Shown here: one piece after another, positions 42,715-50,920 of the stretch | How the letters are laid out: every line of letters begins with the position of its first letter | Numbering within the stretch: the stretch's first letter is position 1 | From: Cellulomonas chitinilytica | GTDB taxonomy: Bacteria > Actinomycetota > Actinomycetes > Actinomycetales > Cellulomonadaceae | Length of the DNA stretch: 64,000 bases | Direction of reading: 5' to 3' | Assembly (NCBI RefSeq): GCF_016862675.1 | Contig: NZ_BONK01000011.1 | Coordinates: 62,001 to 126,000, forward strand | Position numbers and translations under genes: made by a program | Notes under the pieces: generated by a model | What the model was told of the DNA's origin: nothing | What the model saw: the letters and a program-made list of their open reading frames with translations, nothing else | The model's database searches: none

Positions 42715-44808
42715 ATGCCCCGTACGACCAGCAGTTCCCCGAGGCGCCCGGCGACCGCGCTGCTCGTCGCGCTCGCCGTCGTGGGGGTGAGCGCCGCCGC
42801 CGCAGTGCCCGCCACCGCCGCGCCGACCCGGGCCCCCGTCGGCGCGGCGGTGGCCGCCGCCGTCGACACCGGACTGGCCGGTGACATCGTCTACTCGGCG
42901 CCGAGCGGGACGTTCCAGGGGCAGCTCTCGGTCAGCCTGAGCACCGCAGCGTCCGGAGCCCAGATCCGGTACACCACGGACGGCACGGCGCCCACCGCCT
43001 CGTCGACGCTCTACGGCGGGCCGATCCGGCTCACCCGCAGCACCGAGATCCGCGCGCAGGCCTACGTCGACGGCGCCGCCGCCGGAGCCGCCGGCTCCGC
43101 GCAGTACGTGGCCACGGCGGTCACCACCGCGCACGACCTGCCCGTCCTCGTCCTCGACGACTACGGCCAGGGCGCCGCCACCGACGACTGGAAGAACCTC
43201 GCCGTCGTGCAGCTCGACCCGAGCGGCGGCACGACGAACCTCGCCGCGACCCCGACGGTCGTCTCGCGCGCCGGGTTCCACCTGCGTGGACAGTCGAGCC
43301 GGATGTTCGCCAAGGTCCCGTACCGGCTGGAGCTGCGGGACAACACCGACGACGACCTCGACCTGTCCCTCGGCGGCATGCCGGCCGACTCCGACTGGGT
43401 GCTGCGCGGACCGTTCAGCGACAAGTCGCTCGTCCGCGAGGCGTTCACGCTCGACCTCGGCCGCGCGATGGGGATGCACGCGCCGCGCTACAGGCTCGTC
43501 GAGGTGTACGTGAACACCGACGCCCAGCCCGTCGCGGCCGACGACTACCAGGGCGTCTACATGCTCGAGGAGACCATCAAGAACTCGAAGGACCGCCTCG
43601 ACCTCAAGAAGCTCAAGGCCGACGACCTCACCCCACCGAAGGTCGAGGGCGGGTACGTGTTCGCGTTCGAGTGGCAGGCCGCCGAGGAGCCGACGCTCAC
43701 CTGCACGGGCGCCGCCGCGACGTGCTGGCGCGACCTCGAGGTGAAGGACCCCACCGACCTCGCACCCGCCCAGAAGGCGTACCTCACCCAGTACGTGCAG
43801 CAGCTCAACGACGCCCTGCACAGTCCCGGGTACGCCGACCCGGCCACCGGGTACGCGGCCTACCTCGACGTGCCGTCGTTCGTCGACCAGATCATCGTCA
43901 ACGAGCTCAGCCGCGAGATGGACGCCTACATCCGCAGCCAGTACTTCTTCAAGGACCGCGGCGGCAAGGTCACCGCGGGCCCGCTGTGGGACCACGACCT
44001 GACGTACGGCGTCGGCGGGTACTTCAACAACGACCAGATCAGCGGCTGGCAGTACGAGCAGACCCGCACGCCCGTCGCCAACGACTGGTTCCAGGTCCTC
44101 ATGAAGGACCCCGCGTTCGTGAACCGGGTGAAGGTGCGGTGGCAGGAGCTGCGGCGCGGGCCGCTGTCCGACGCTCAGATGACCTCCCGGGTCGCCGCGC
44201 TCACCACGCCGCTCAACGGGGCGGCGAACCGCAACTTCCAGAAGTTCCCCAACCTCACGACGCGGCTGATCGGCCCGTTCGTCACGTCGACGACTGGGAC
44301 GTGGCAGGGGCAGGTCCAGGAGATGCAGAGCTGGCTGACCCGCCGGGCGGCCTGGCTCGACGGTACGCAGGCGTGGGGCGGGCCGACGACGCCGGTCCCG
44401 ACGGCGACGCCGACCCCGACGCCGACGCCCACCCCGACGCCGACGCCAACGCCCACCCCGACGCCGACGCCGACTCCGACGCCCACCCCGACCCCGACGT
44501 CCTCGGGTCAGGGCTGCGCCGCGGCGTTGACCGTGGTGAGCCGGTGGCAGAACGGCTTCCAGGCGGACGTGAAGGTGACCGCCGGCTCCGCGCCGGTCTC
44601 GGCCTGGTCCGTGGCCGTGACCTTCCCGTCCGGCCAGGGCCTGACGCAGGCGTGGAACGTGACCGTGACGACGAGCGGGTCGACGTCGACCGCGACGAAC
44701 GTCGCCTGGAACGGCGCGCTCGCCGGGGGAGCGAGCACGTCGTTCGGGTTCATCGGGTCGTCGACGGGCAGCACCGCTGCGCCGACGGTGACCTGCACCG
44801 CCCGCTGA
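42715..44808 (+). CDS. Secreted CotH-kinase-family protein with CBM2 cellulose-binding module
   Basis: 697 residues, modular. A signal peptide ends near ATAAP (about 36-40). A chitobiase C-terminal/Fn3-like domain follows (about 55-125; IRYTTDGTAPTASSTLYGG). The CotH domain spans about 140-550: HLRGQSSRMFAKVPYRLELR with Lys200, LVREAFTLDL, GVYMLEETIKNSKDRLDLKK, and the metal motif GPLWDHD with Asp426 and Asp428. A Thr-Pro linker (about 561-596) leads to a family 2 CBM (601-695) with the Cys601-Cys694 pair and surface Trp residues. CotH proteins are secreted protein kinases in spore formers. GAAGGAG precedes ATG 42715. Last gene of the polyphosphate operon. Confidence 0.9.
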   Translation: MPRTTSSSPRRPATALLVALAVVGVSAAAAVPATAAPTRAPVGAAVAAAVDTGLAGDIVYSAPSGTFQGQLSVSLSTAASGAQIRYTTDGTAPTASSTLYGGPIRLTRSTEIRAQAYVDGAAAGAAGSAQYVATAVTTAHDLPVLVLDDYGQGAATDDWKNLAVVQLDPSGGTTNLAATPTVVSRAGFHLRGQSSRMFAKVPYRLELRDNTDDDLDLSLGGMPADSDWVLRGPFSDKSLVREAFTLDLGRAMGMHAPRYRLVEVYVNTDAQPVAADDYQGVYMLEETIKNSKDRLDLKKLKADDLTPPKVEGGYVFAFEWQAAEEPTLTCTGAAATCWRDLEVKDPTDLAPAQKAYLTQYVQQLNDALHSPGYADPATGYAAYLDVPSFVDQIIVNELSREMDAYIRSQYFFKDRGGKVTAGPLWDHDLTYGVGGYFNNDQISGWQYEQTRTPVANDWFQVLMKDPAFVNRVKVRWQELRRGPLSDAQMTSRVAALTTPLNGAANRNFQKFPNLTTRLIGPFVTSTTGTWQGQVQEMQSWLTRRAAWLDGTQAWGGPTTPVPTATPTPTPTPTPTPTPTPTPTPTPTPTPTPTPTSSGQGCAAALTVVSRWQNGFQADVKVTAGSAPVSAWSVAVTFPSGQGLTQAWNVTVTTSGSTSTATNVAWNGALAGGASTSFGFIGSSTGSTAAPTVTCTAR
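44401..44500 (+). repeat. Thr-Pro linker repeat
   Basis: Hexamer-based array (ACGCCG, ACCCCG, ACGCCC variants) encoding an uninterrupted Thr-Pro run between the CotH domain and the CBM2. Such linkers are typical of Cellulomonas secreted enzymes and are usually glycosylated. Length is probably variable between strains. Confidence 0.88.
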
Positions 44809-44820
44809 GGCGACGGACGA

Positions 44821-44846
44821 GGCCCGCGGCGGGCGCGCCGCGGGCC
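44821..44846 (+). terminator. Terminator of the DUF4956-VTC-CotH operon
   Basis: GGCCCGCGGCG (44821-44831) pairs perfectly with CGCCGCGGGCC (44836-44846) around GGCG, followed by TTCG. It lies between the CotH gene and the convergent TetR gene. Confidence 0.75.
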
Positions 44847-44858
44847 TTCGCCGTCGGG

Positions 44859-45497
44859 CTATCGGCGGCCGTCGAGGTGCGCGGCGATCCCCGCGCACAG
44901 CAGGTCCACCCCGCGAGCGAACGTCGCGTCCTCGTCGTCGGGCCCGGCGCCCATGCTCTGGAACGTGAGCGGGAACGCGGCGGCGAGCCCCGCGAGGCCG
45001 TCGACGTCGGGCGGGCCGACGGGTGCGGCGGTCTGCTCCTGGAGCACGAAGCCGGTGACGTGGCTCAGCACGGCGTCGGCGGCGACCGCGCGCTCGCCGA
45101 CCGGCACGCCGGCGCGGGCGAGGGTCGCGAGGAGGCGCTCCATGAGCTGCAGGGCTCCGGTGCTCGCCAGCGACGGCGCGGACGCGAGGAGGACGGCGCC
45201 CCCGGCGTGCTCCCGGATCGTCGTGCGCAGCGTGGTCGCCTGGACGCGGACGGCGGACCGCCAGTCGTCCGGGTCGGGGAGGTCCGCGAGCTCGCGGGTC
45301 CCGGCGTCGTAGGCCCGCTGGGCGACGCGGTCGGCCATGAGTCGCACGAGGTGGGCCCGGTCGGCGACGTGGTAGTAGAGCGAGCCGGCCTGTGCGTCGA
45401 GGCGTCGGGCGGTGGCTCGCATGGTCACGCCGGCGAGTCCGTCCTCGGCGAGCACCTCGAGGCCGGCATCGACGACGCGGTCGCGCGTGAGCTTCAT
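44859..45497 (-). CDS. TetR-family regulator
   Basis: 212 residues. The N-terminal helix-turn-helix (LTRDRVVDAGLEVLAEDGLAG, MRATARRLDAQAGSLYYHV) has the TetR recognition helix. The C-terminal ligand domain matches the TetR_C group of the TetR subfamily proper (LHxH-like SHVTGFVLQEQ). ATG 45497 faces the rhomboid-like gene at 45574. A near-palindrome in the spacer is its likely operator. Confidence 0.9.
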   Translation of the reverse strand: MKLTRDRVVDAGLEVLAEDGLAGVTMRATARRLDAQAGSLYYHVADRAHLVRLMADRVAQRAYDAGTRELADLPDPDDWRSAVRVQATTLRTTIREHAGGAVLLASAPSLASTGALQLMERLLATLARAGVPVGERAVAADAVLSHVTGFVLQEQTAAPVGPPDVDGLAGLAAAFPLTFQSMGAGPDDEDATFARGVDLLCAGIAAHLDGRR

Positions 45498-45518
45498 GGG
45501 CGCAGCATATCGACTCTT

Positions 45519-45533
45519 TCTAACAGTGTTCGA
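45519..45533. promoter_or_regulatory. TetR operator candidate
   Basis: TCTAACAGTGTTCGA is an odd-length palindrome with six of seven pairs matched, in an AT-rich patch between the divergent TetR and rhomboid-like genes. TACCGT (45539-45544) next to it could be a -10 box for the latter. Confidence 0.5.
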
Positions 45534-45573
45534 ATCCGCTACCGTCGGGAGGGCGACGACGGACGGAGGAGCC

Positions 45574-46323
45574 ATGGGAGAGCTCGCGGCGACGGCGGTC
45601 GTGATGGTGCTGCTGCTCGTGTCGGGCCTCGTGCTCGTCGACGGCGACACCGTCCCGTACCGGCCCGTGCCGTGGTGCGCGGTCGGCCTCACGGCGCTCG
45701 CGGTCGCCGGCGTCGTGCTGCAGGCCGTGTGGCCCGCAGCGACCGCCGCGCTCGACGCGGACCCGGCGCGCACGGGCTGGTGGCGGCACGGCACGGCCGT
45801 CCTCCTCCAGAACGGGGGACCGGCTGGCATCGCGTTCAACCTGCTCACGCTCGCCGCCGTGGCGGCGCTCGCCGAGTGGTGCTGGGGGAGCCGGGTGCTC
45901 GTCGTGCTCGTCGCCTGCGCGGTCGCGGTGCCCGTCCTCGTCGGGTCGACGGCCGGCGGTGCACCGGCCGACGACCCGAGCACCTACGCGGGCAGCTCGG
46001 GCGTCACGTTCTTCCTCGGCGGCACCCTCGCCGGAGCGCTCGCCGTGGTCGGCCCGCGGTGGGGCCCACGGCTGCTCGGCCTGGTCACGCTCGTCGCGGC
46101 GCTGGCGGCGTGGACCCGGCTCGGGGACGCCCACGGGCTCGTCGCCGCCGAAGGGGTCGTCGTCGGCGCGCTCGCGGCGGTCACCCGACGCGGGACGGCG
46201 ATCCCGTCGGCTCGTCGCGCGTCCCGACGTCCGCCGCCGCCGTCGACACCCGGTGCAGGAGCCACTCGAACGGTCCGCGCCCCACGGTCGACGCCCACAG
46301 CCAGCACAGGGCGACCGTCGTGA
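45574..46323 (+). CDS. Rhomboid-like membrane protein
   Basis: 249 residues with six helices. Rhomboid intramembrane protease features are present in order: GIAFNLLTLAAVAALAEWCWG (N-L and E-WG pattern), GSSGVTFFLGGTLAG (GxSG Ser), and DAHGLVAAEGVVVGA (catalytic His and following Gly). A Ser-His dyad is therefore possible, although the GASG signature is modified. GGAGGAG precedes ATG 45574. The last 47 codons, Pro/Arg-rich, are antisense to the convergent gene and may be a missing-stop tail. Probably regulated by the divergent TetR protein. Confidence 0.68.
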   Translation: MGELAATAVVMVLLLVSGLVLVDGDTVPYRPVPWCAVGLTALAVAGVVLQAVWPAATAALDADPARTGWWRHGTAVLLQNGGPAGIAFNLLTLAAVAALAEWCWGSRVLVVLVACAVAVPVLVGSTAGGAPADDPSTYAGSSGVTFFLGGTLAGALAVVGPRWGPRLLGLVTLVAALAAWTRLGDAHGLVAAEGVVVGALAAVTRRGTAIPSARRASRRPPPPSTPGAGATRTVRAPRSTPTASTGRPS

Positions 46324-47221
46324 CGAGGAACGCGAGCCAACTGCCGACCGTCGGGTCGCGGACGACCGCGGGCCCGAGGGCGGCGATCGCCACCAGGTGC
46401 ACCGTGTAGGCGGACAGGGCCAGCGACCCCACCGCCGCGAGCGGCGCGAGGGCACGCGGCCACCGGTCCGCCGCGACCAGGGCACCGGCCAGCACGAGGA
46501 GCGCGACGCCGACGTTGCCGACGACCTCGAACGTGGTGGACGAGTGAGGTGCGGACGTCGCGAACCGCTCGGGCCAGCCGAGCACGTGCCGGGCGACCCA
46601 CGAGCCGCCGTGGCCGAGCACCACGAGCCCGACGCCGACGAGCGCGCCCGCCGCCCGGAGCCGCGGCGAGCGCAGGTCGCAGCGCCCGACGGCCAGGCCG
46701 ACCAGCAGGTACGCCGTCCACACGAGCGCCGGGTAGTAGTGCCCGACCGCGAGGTCGGTGACCCCGGCGAACGGCCATCCGTCCAGGGTCGTGGCGAGCG
46801 ACTGCGCCAGGGGCGGCCCGACGACGGCGAACAGGGCCGCGCCCGCGAGGAGCGACGGCCGTGACCAGCGCAGGGCGACGCACCCGAACGTGAACATCAG
46901 CCCGTAGGTCGGCAGGATCACGGCGATCGGGGTGCCGAGCAGCACGAGGAGCTCGCCCAGGCCGAAGAGCAGGAGCGCCCGCACGAGGATCCGCACCCGG
47001 GCCTGCACGAGCCGGGTGCCGGTGGCGACCTCCTGCCCGCCCGACAGCAGCGCCAGCGACAGCCCGGCCAGCACGACGAACAGGGCCGCGGGCCGCCCGT
47101 CGGCGAGCTGCGCGAGGCCGCCGGGCGGGACCGGGCCGTGGTCGTCCGGGCCCACGTGCGCCGTCATCATCCCGAGGACGGCGAGCCCCCGTGCGGCGTC
47201 GACCCCGACGATGCGGCGCAT
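46181..47221 (-). CDS. HGSNAT-like/DUF418 membrane acyltransferase homologue
   Basis: 346 residues with about ten helices. The N-terminal RRIVGVDAARGLAVLGMMTAH matches the heparan-alpha-glucosaminide N-acetyltransferase-like (DUF1624) signature (D-RG-A-GM-H). The C-terminal part (NVGVALLVLAGALVAAD, AVGSLALSAYTVHLV) is DUF418-like. The family moves acyl groups across membranes onto sugars or has unknown roles. TAGCAT 6 nt before ATG 47221 suggests a leaderless start. It overlaps the rhomboid-like gene by 143 bp at the 3' ends. Confidence 0.83.
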   Translation of the reverse strand: MRRIVGVDAARGLAVLGMMTAHVGPDDHGPVPPGGLAQLADGRPAALFVVLAGLSLALLSGGQEVATGTRLVQARVRILVRALLLFGLGELLVLLGTPIAVILPTYGLMFTFGCVALRWSRPSLLAGAALFAVVGPPLAQSLATTLDGWPFAGVTDLAVGHYYPALVWTAYLLVGLAVGRCDLRSPRLRAAGALVGVGLVVLGHGGSWVARHVLGWPERFATSAPHSSTTFEVVGNVGVALLVLAGALVAADRWPRALAPLAAVGSLALSAYTVHLVAIAALGPAVVRDPTVGSWLAFLVTTVALCWLWASTVGRGPFEWLLHRVSTAAADVGTRDEPTGSPSRVG

Positions 47222-47262
47222 GCCGGGATGCTATCCGCGGGCGTCCGTCGAGGTGCCGGCCG

Positions 47263-48153
47263 TCAGGGCGTGACGCCGACCGCCCGGCACGCGGCGAGCA
47301 GACGCGCCCGCACGGCGTCGGACCGGGCCGCGAAGTCGCGCTGCCGGCGCACGTACTCGGCCTTGCCCTCGGGCGTCTCGATCGCCACCGGGTCGAGGCC
47401 GTAGGAGCTCACGTCGTACGGCGACGCCTGCATGTCGAGGGTCCGGATCTCCCGCGCGAGCTCGAACGCGTCGAGCAGCACGTCGCCCGGCACGAGCGGG
47501 CCGAGCTTGGTCGCCCACTTGTAGACGTCCATCGCCGCGTGCAGGCACCCCGGCTGCTCGAGCGCGACCTGCGACTCGCGCGTCGGCTGCAGGGCGTTGA
47601 GCGGCGTCGCGGACGGGGTGAAGAAGCGGAACGCGTCGAAGTGCGAGCACCGGATGCGGTGCGTCTCGACGACCCGGTCGGTCCCGGCGTCGCCGAGCCG
47701 CAGCGGCAGCGGGTGGCGGTGCTCGTCCTGCCGGTAGACCATCGCCCACTCGTGCAGGCCGAAGCAGCCGGTGAACGCCGGCCGCGCCGCGGTCGCCGAC
47801 AGCAGGCCGACGACGAACCGGACGGTGTCCCCCCGGTCGGCGAGGAACGCGTCGACGTCGAGCGTCACCGCGCCGTCGTCGTCCGTGCGGTACCAGCGCC
47901 ACGCACCCTGCGCCGCGGGTCCGTCGCCGTCCGGCAGGAGCACGACGCCCGCGCCGGGGTGCCAGCGGCGCAGGGCCGCGGGCTTGGTGGGGTAGTACTC
48001 GAACAGGAAGTCCTCGACGGCGTGCTTCTCGCCCGCGGCGCGGCGTGCCCGGTGCGCGGCCGTGAGGGCGTCGGCCCGTGCCGCGTGGTCGGCGGCGAGG
48101 GGTGCCCAGGTCCGTGCGTCGAGCGCGCGCAGGCCCAGTGCCGTCGAGGTCAT
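47263..48153 (-). CDS. Protein annotated in relatives as 3-methyladenine DNA glycosylase
   Basis: 296 residues without a helix-hairpin-helix or other classical glycosylase motif that I can see. The sequence (ALRRWHPGAGVVLLPDG, FGLHEWAMVYRQDEHRHPLPLRLG, SHFDAFRFFTPSATPLNAL, PGCLHAAMDVYKWATKLGPLVP) matches a conserved actinobacterial family that databases label 3-methyladenine DNA glycosylase. The His- and Asp-rich core suggests a metal or catalytic site, but the name rests on annotation, not on visible chemistry. TACCCT lies 6 nt before ATG 48153. Confidence 0.68.
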   Translation of the reverse strand: MTSTALGLRALDARTWAPLAADHAARADALTAAHRARRAAGEKHAVEDFLFEYYPTKPAALRRWHPGAGVVLLPDGDGPAAQGAWRWYRTDDDGAVTLDVDAFLADRGDTVRFVVGLLSATAARPAFTGCFGLHEWAMVYRQDEHRHPLPLRLGDAGTDRVVETHRIRCSHFDAFRFFTPSATPLNALQPTRESQVALEQPGCLHAAMDVYKWATKLGPLVPGDVLLDAFELAREIRTLDMQASPYDVSSYGLDPVAIETPEGKAEYVRRQRDFAARSDAVRARLLAACRAVGVTP

Positions 48154-48211
48154 GCCTCCAGGGTAGGTCGGGGTCGTTGCCCGGCGGTCCGGGCACCGGG
48201 AGACTGTCCGC

Positions 48212-48598
48212 GTGCTCGCTGCCGCCCTCGTCCTGGCCGCCGTCGCCGCGGTCCTCCACGTCGTGATCTTCGTGCTGGAGGCGGTGCTGTTCACGCGCCC
48301 CGACGTGCACGCCCGGTTCCGGACCCGGCCGCAGGACGTGGCCGCGGTGCGGCCCTGGGCGCTGAACCAGGGCTTCTACAACCTGTTCCTCGCGGTCGGC
48401 GCGGTGGTCGGGGTGGTGCTCGCCGCGACCGGCGACGAGTCGGTCGGCCTCGCGCTCGTGCTGCTGGCGTGCGGGTCGATGCTGGCGGCGGCGCTGGTCC
48501 TGGTCGCGACCGACCGGCGGATGGCTCGCGCGGCCCTCACGCAGGGCCTCGTCCCGCTGCTCGCGGTGGCCTTCTCGGTGGCCGCGCTCGCCGGGTGA
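48212..48598 (+). CDS. DUF1304 membrane protein
   Basis: 128 residues, four helices. The DUF1304 pattern is clear: AAVLHVVIFVLEAVLF at the N-terminus, RPWALNQGFYNLFLAVGA in the middle. Family function unknown. GTG 48212 gives the usual N-terminus. Divergent from the glycosylase homologue. Confidence 0.87.
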   Translation: MLAAALVLAAVAAVLHVVIFVLEAVLFTRPDVHARFRTRPQDVAAVRPWALNQGFYNLFLAVGAVVGVVLAATGDESVGLALVLLACGSMLAAALVLVATDRRMARAALTQGLVPLLAVAFSVAALAG

Positions 48599-48673
48599 CC
48601 GTCAGATCTCATCCATCGAAACAAACCGTCCCGGCCGTTGAAATCCACCGGTTCGAAATGGTTACAGTTCGAT

Positions 48674-49495
48674 GTGAACACGCCGGCGAACCCCGATGTC
48701 TACACGCACGGGCACCACGAGTCGGTGCTGCGCTCCCACCGGTGGCGCACCGCCGAGAACTCCGCCGGCTACCTCCTGCCCGCGCTCGTGCCCGGCACGC
48801 GCCTGCTCGACGTGGGCTGCGGGCCGGGCTCGGTGACGATCGACCTCGCCGCCCGTCTCGAGCCCGGTGAGGTCATCGGCGTGGACACGTCCGAGGCGGT
48901 CGTGGAGATCGCGCGCGACGCCGCCAAGGAGGCCGGCGCCTCCAACGTGACGTTCGAGGTCGCCGACGCGTACGCGCTGCCGTTCGAGGACGACACGTTC
49001 GACGTGGTGCACGCGCACCAGGTGCTCCAGCACCTCACCGAGCCCATCTCGGCGCTGCGCGAGATGCGGCGCGTGACGCGGCCCGGCGGCCTCGTCGCCG
49101 TCCGTGACGCCGACTACTCGGGCATGACGTGGTACCCGCCGTCGCCCGGGCTCGACGAGTGGCTCGCGCTCTACCACGAGGTCACGCAGGCCAACCGTGC
49201 CGAGGCGAACGCCGGTCGCAAGCTGCTCGCCTGGGTGCGGGAGGCCGGCTTCGACCCCGCCGGGATCGTGCCGAGCGCCGGCGTGTGGTGCTACGCGACG
49301 CCCGAGGACCGGACCTGGTGGGCGGGCCTGTGGGCGGACCGCTCGGTCGCCTCCAACTTCGCGGCGCAGGCCATCGACCACGGTCTCGCCGACGAGGTCG
49401 GTCTCGAGCTGCTCGCGGACGCGTGGCGGGAGTGGGGCGAGCAGCCCGACGGCTGGTTCGCCGTGCTGCACGGCGAGGTCCTCGCCCGCGTCTGA
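48674..49495 (+). CDS. SAM-dependent methyltransferase, class I (UbiE/Methyltransf_11)
   Basis: 273 residues. SAM-binding motif [16 protein letters not shown] (about 42-57), acidic loop VIGVDTS, and motif [14 protein letters not shown]. The C-terminal extension with several Trp residues is seen in actinobacterial members of unknown substrate. GTG 48674 is chosen because TACAGT (48663-48668) ends 5 nt before it. Probably methylates a small molecule. Confidence 0.88.
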   Translation: MNTPANPDVYTHGHHESVLRSHRWRTAENSAGYLLPALVPGTRLLDVGCGPGSVTIDLAARLEPGEVIGVDTSEAVVEIARDAAKEAGASNVTFEVADAYALPFEDDTFDVVHAHQVLQHLTEPISALREMRRVTRPGGLVAVRDADYSGMTWYPPSPGLDEWLALYHEVTQANRAEANAGRKLLAWVREAGFDPAGIVPSAGVWCYATPEDRTWWAGLWADRSVASNFAAQAIDHGLADEVGLELLADAWREWGEQPDGWFAVLHGEVLARV

Positions 49496-49540
49496 CCGGC
49501 TCCGAACGGGTGGTCGTCGGCACTGCGTGACCGGGACCGG

Positions 49541-49567
49541 TCAACACTGCCGGTCGGCGGCCGATGG
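49541..49567 (+). promoter_or_regulatory. FliA/WhiG-type sigma factor promoter of the chemoreceptor gene
   Basis: TCAA (49541-49544), exactly 15 nt, GCCGATGG (49560-49567). The consensus is TAAA-N15-GCCGATAA, so 9 of 12 bases match with the right spacing. It is 55 bp before the start codon. The rest of the 127-bp spacer shows nothing else. Confidence 0.55.
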
Positions 49568-49622
49568 GACCGGCAATGAGGTGCCTGCCGTCGCGCCTCC
49601 TTGTACCGGATCGGAATCCTTC

Positions 49623-50849
49623 ATGCGTGGTTGGCGCGGACTGTCCATCGGCCGACGGATGTACTCCGTGTTCGGCGTGCTCACCGCCATGACCGGCCTG
49701 GCGATCGGCCTGGGGGTCATGGCGACGCACAGCCAGCACGGGTACGCCACCCGGATCGCCCAGCTCGTCGAGGACGACGCGGCGGTCGCAGCCCTCGCGA
49801 CCCAGCAGGACGCCGCGCAGCGGCAGTGGTTCCTCGCGATGCTCGCCCTCGGCGTCGTGGCCGTGGGCTTCGCGACGTTCGCTGCGGGCAAGGTCACCCG
49901 CGACGTCTCCCGCCCGGCGGGCCGGATCCTCGACGTCGCCGTCGCGATCTCGCGCGGCGACCTGTCCCAGCGCACCGGGCTCGACGGCGGCGGCGAGATC
50001 TCGCGCGCCGGGGCGGCGCTCGACGGGGCGATCGCGTCGATGTCCGTCCTCGTCGGGCAGGTGACGCAGACCGCCTCGCACACGTCCGAGACGGCCGACA
50101 GCGTGCGCGACGCGTCGCGCGCCGGTGCGCGCGCCGCCGGTGAGACGTCCGCCGAGGCCGAGGCCGTCGCCGTCTCGGCCCAGGAGGTCTCCCGCACCGT
50201 GCGGACCGTCGCGGCGGGGGCCGAGCAGATGGGCGCGAGCATCCGGGAGATCGCGCAGAACGCGTCCGAGGCCGCCAAGGTCGCCGCGCACGCCACCGAG
50301 GTGGCCGTCGCGACGAACGACCAGGTCGCCAAGCTCGGGCTGTCCAGCCAGGAGATCGGCAAGTTCGTCAAGGTCATCACGTCCATCGCGGAGCAGACGA
50401 ACCTGCTGGCCCTCAACGCGACGATCGAGGCGGCGCGCGCCGGGGAGGCCGGCAAGGGCTTCGCGGTCGTCGCCGGTGAGGTCAAGGAGCTCGCGTCCGA
50501 GACGGCCCGCGCCACCGAGGACATCGCCCGCCGGGTCGAGGCCATCCAGGACGACACGAAGGCCGCGGTCGCGGCGATCGCCGAGATCTCCCAGATCATC
50601 GAGCGCATCAACGACTACCAGCTCACCATCGCGTCGGCCGTCGAGGAGCAGACCGCCACGACGAACGAGATGTCCCGCGGTGCGGTCGACGCGGCCGGCC
50701 GGGCCGGCGAGATCGCCTCGAGCATCACGTCCGTCGCCACGAGCGCCTCGACGAGCGCCCACGCGCTGTCCACGGTGGACGAGAGCATGGACGGCATCGT
50801 GGCGCTCTCCCAGGAGATGGCGGGCACGATGGCGGCGCTGCGGGTCTAG
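49623..50849 (+). CDS. Methyl-accepting chemotaxis protein with minimal sensor region
   Basis: 408 residues. Helix 1 (about 14-34), an extracytoplasmic loop of only some 35 residues, helix 2 (about 69-88), a HAMP-like segment ([20 protein letters not shown]), and a long coiled signalling domain. The conserved tip [20 protein letters not shown] and the flanking [14 protein letters not shown] are intact, so it can couple to CheA/CheW. The small loop cannot hold a usual ligand domain. No other che or fli genes are in the window. A motility-type promoter lies upstream. Confidence 0.92.
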   Translation: MRGWRGLSIGRRMYSVFGVLTAMTGLAIGLGVMATHSQHGYATRIAQLVEDDAAVAALATQQDAAQRQWFLAMLALGVVAVGFATFAAGKVTRDVSRPAGRILDVAVAISRGDLSQRTGLDGGGEISRAGAALDGAIASMSVLVGQVTQTASHTSETADSVRDASRAGARAAGETSAEAEAVAVSAQEVSRTVRTVAAGAEQMGASIREIAQNASEAAKVAAHATEVAVATNDQVAKLGLSSQEIGKFVKVITSIAEQTNLLALNATIEAARAGEAGKGFAVVAGEVKELASETARATEDIARRVEAIQDDTKAAVAAIAEISQIIERINDYQLTIASAVEEQTATTNEMSRGAVDAAGRAGEIASSITSVATSASTSAHALSTVDESMDGIVALSQEMAGTMAALRV

Positions 50850-50920
50850 GTCGTCCTCGGGTGGCCGGACGGCGCGGACGCCGGCGCGTCGAGGCCCGGG
50901 GGACGCCCTAGGCTTCGAGC

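Noticed and set aside
44401..44500. Possible CRISPR or VNTR array
   Set aside because: It is the coding repeat of a Thr-Pro linker, with no spacers. No other direct repeats in the window have CRISPR spacing, and no cas genes are present.
42187..44898. 903-codon minus-strand frame antisense to the VTC and CotH genes
   Set aside because: Arg/Gly repeat composition and no motifs; the plus-strand genes are well supported.
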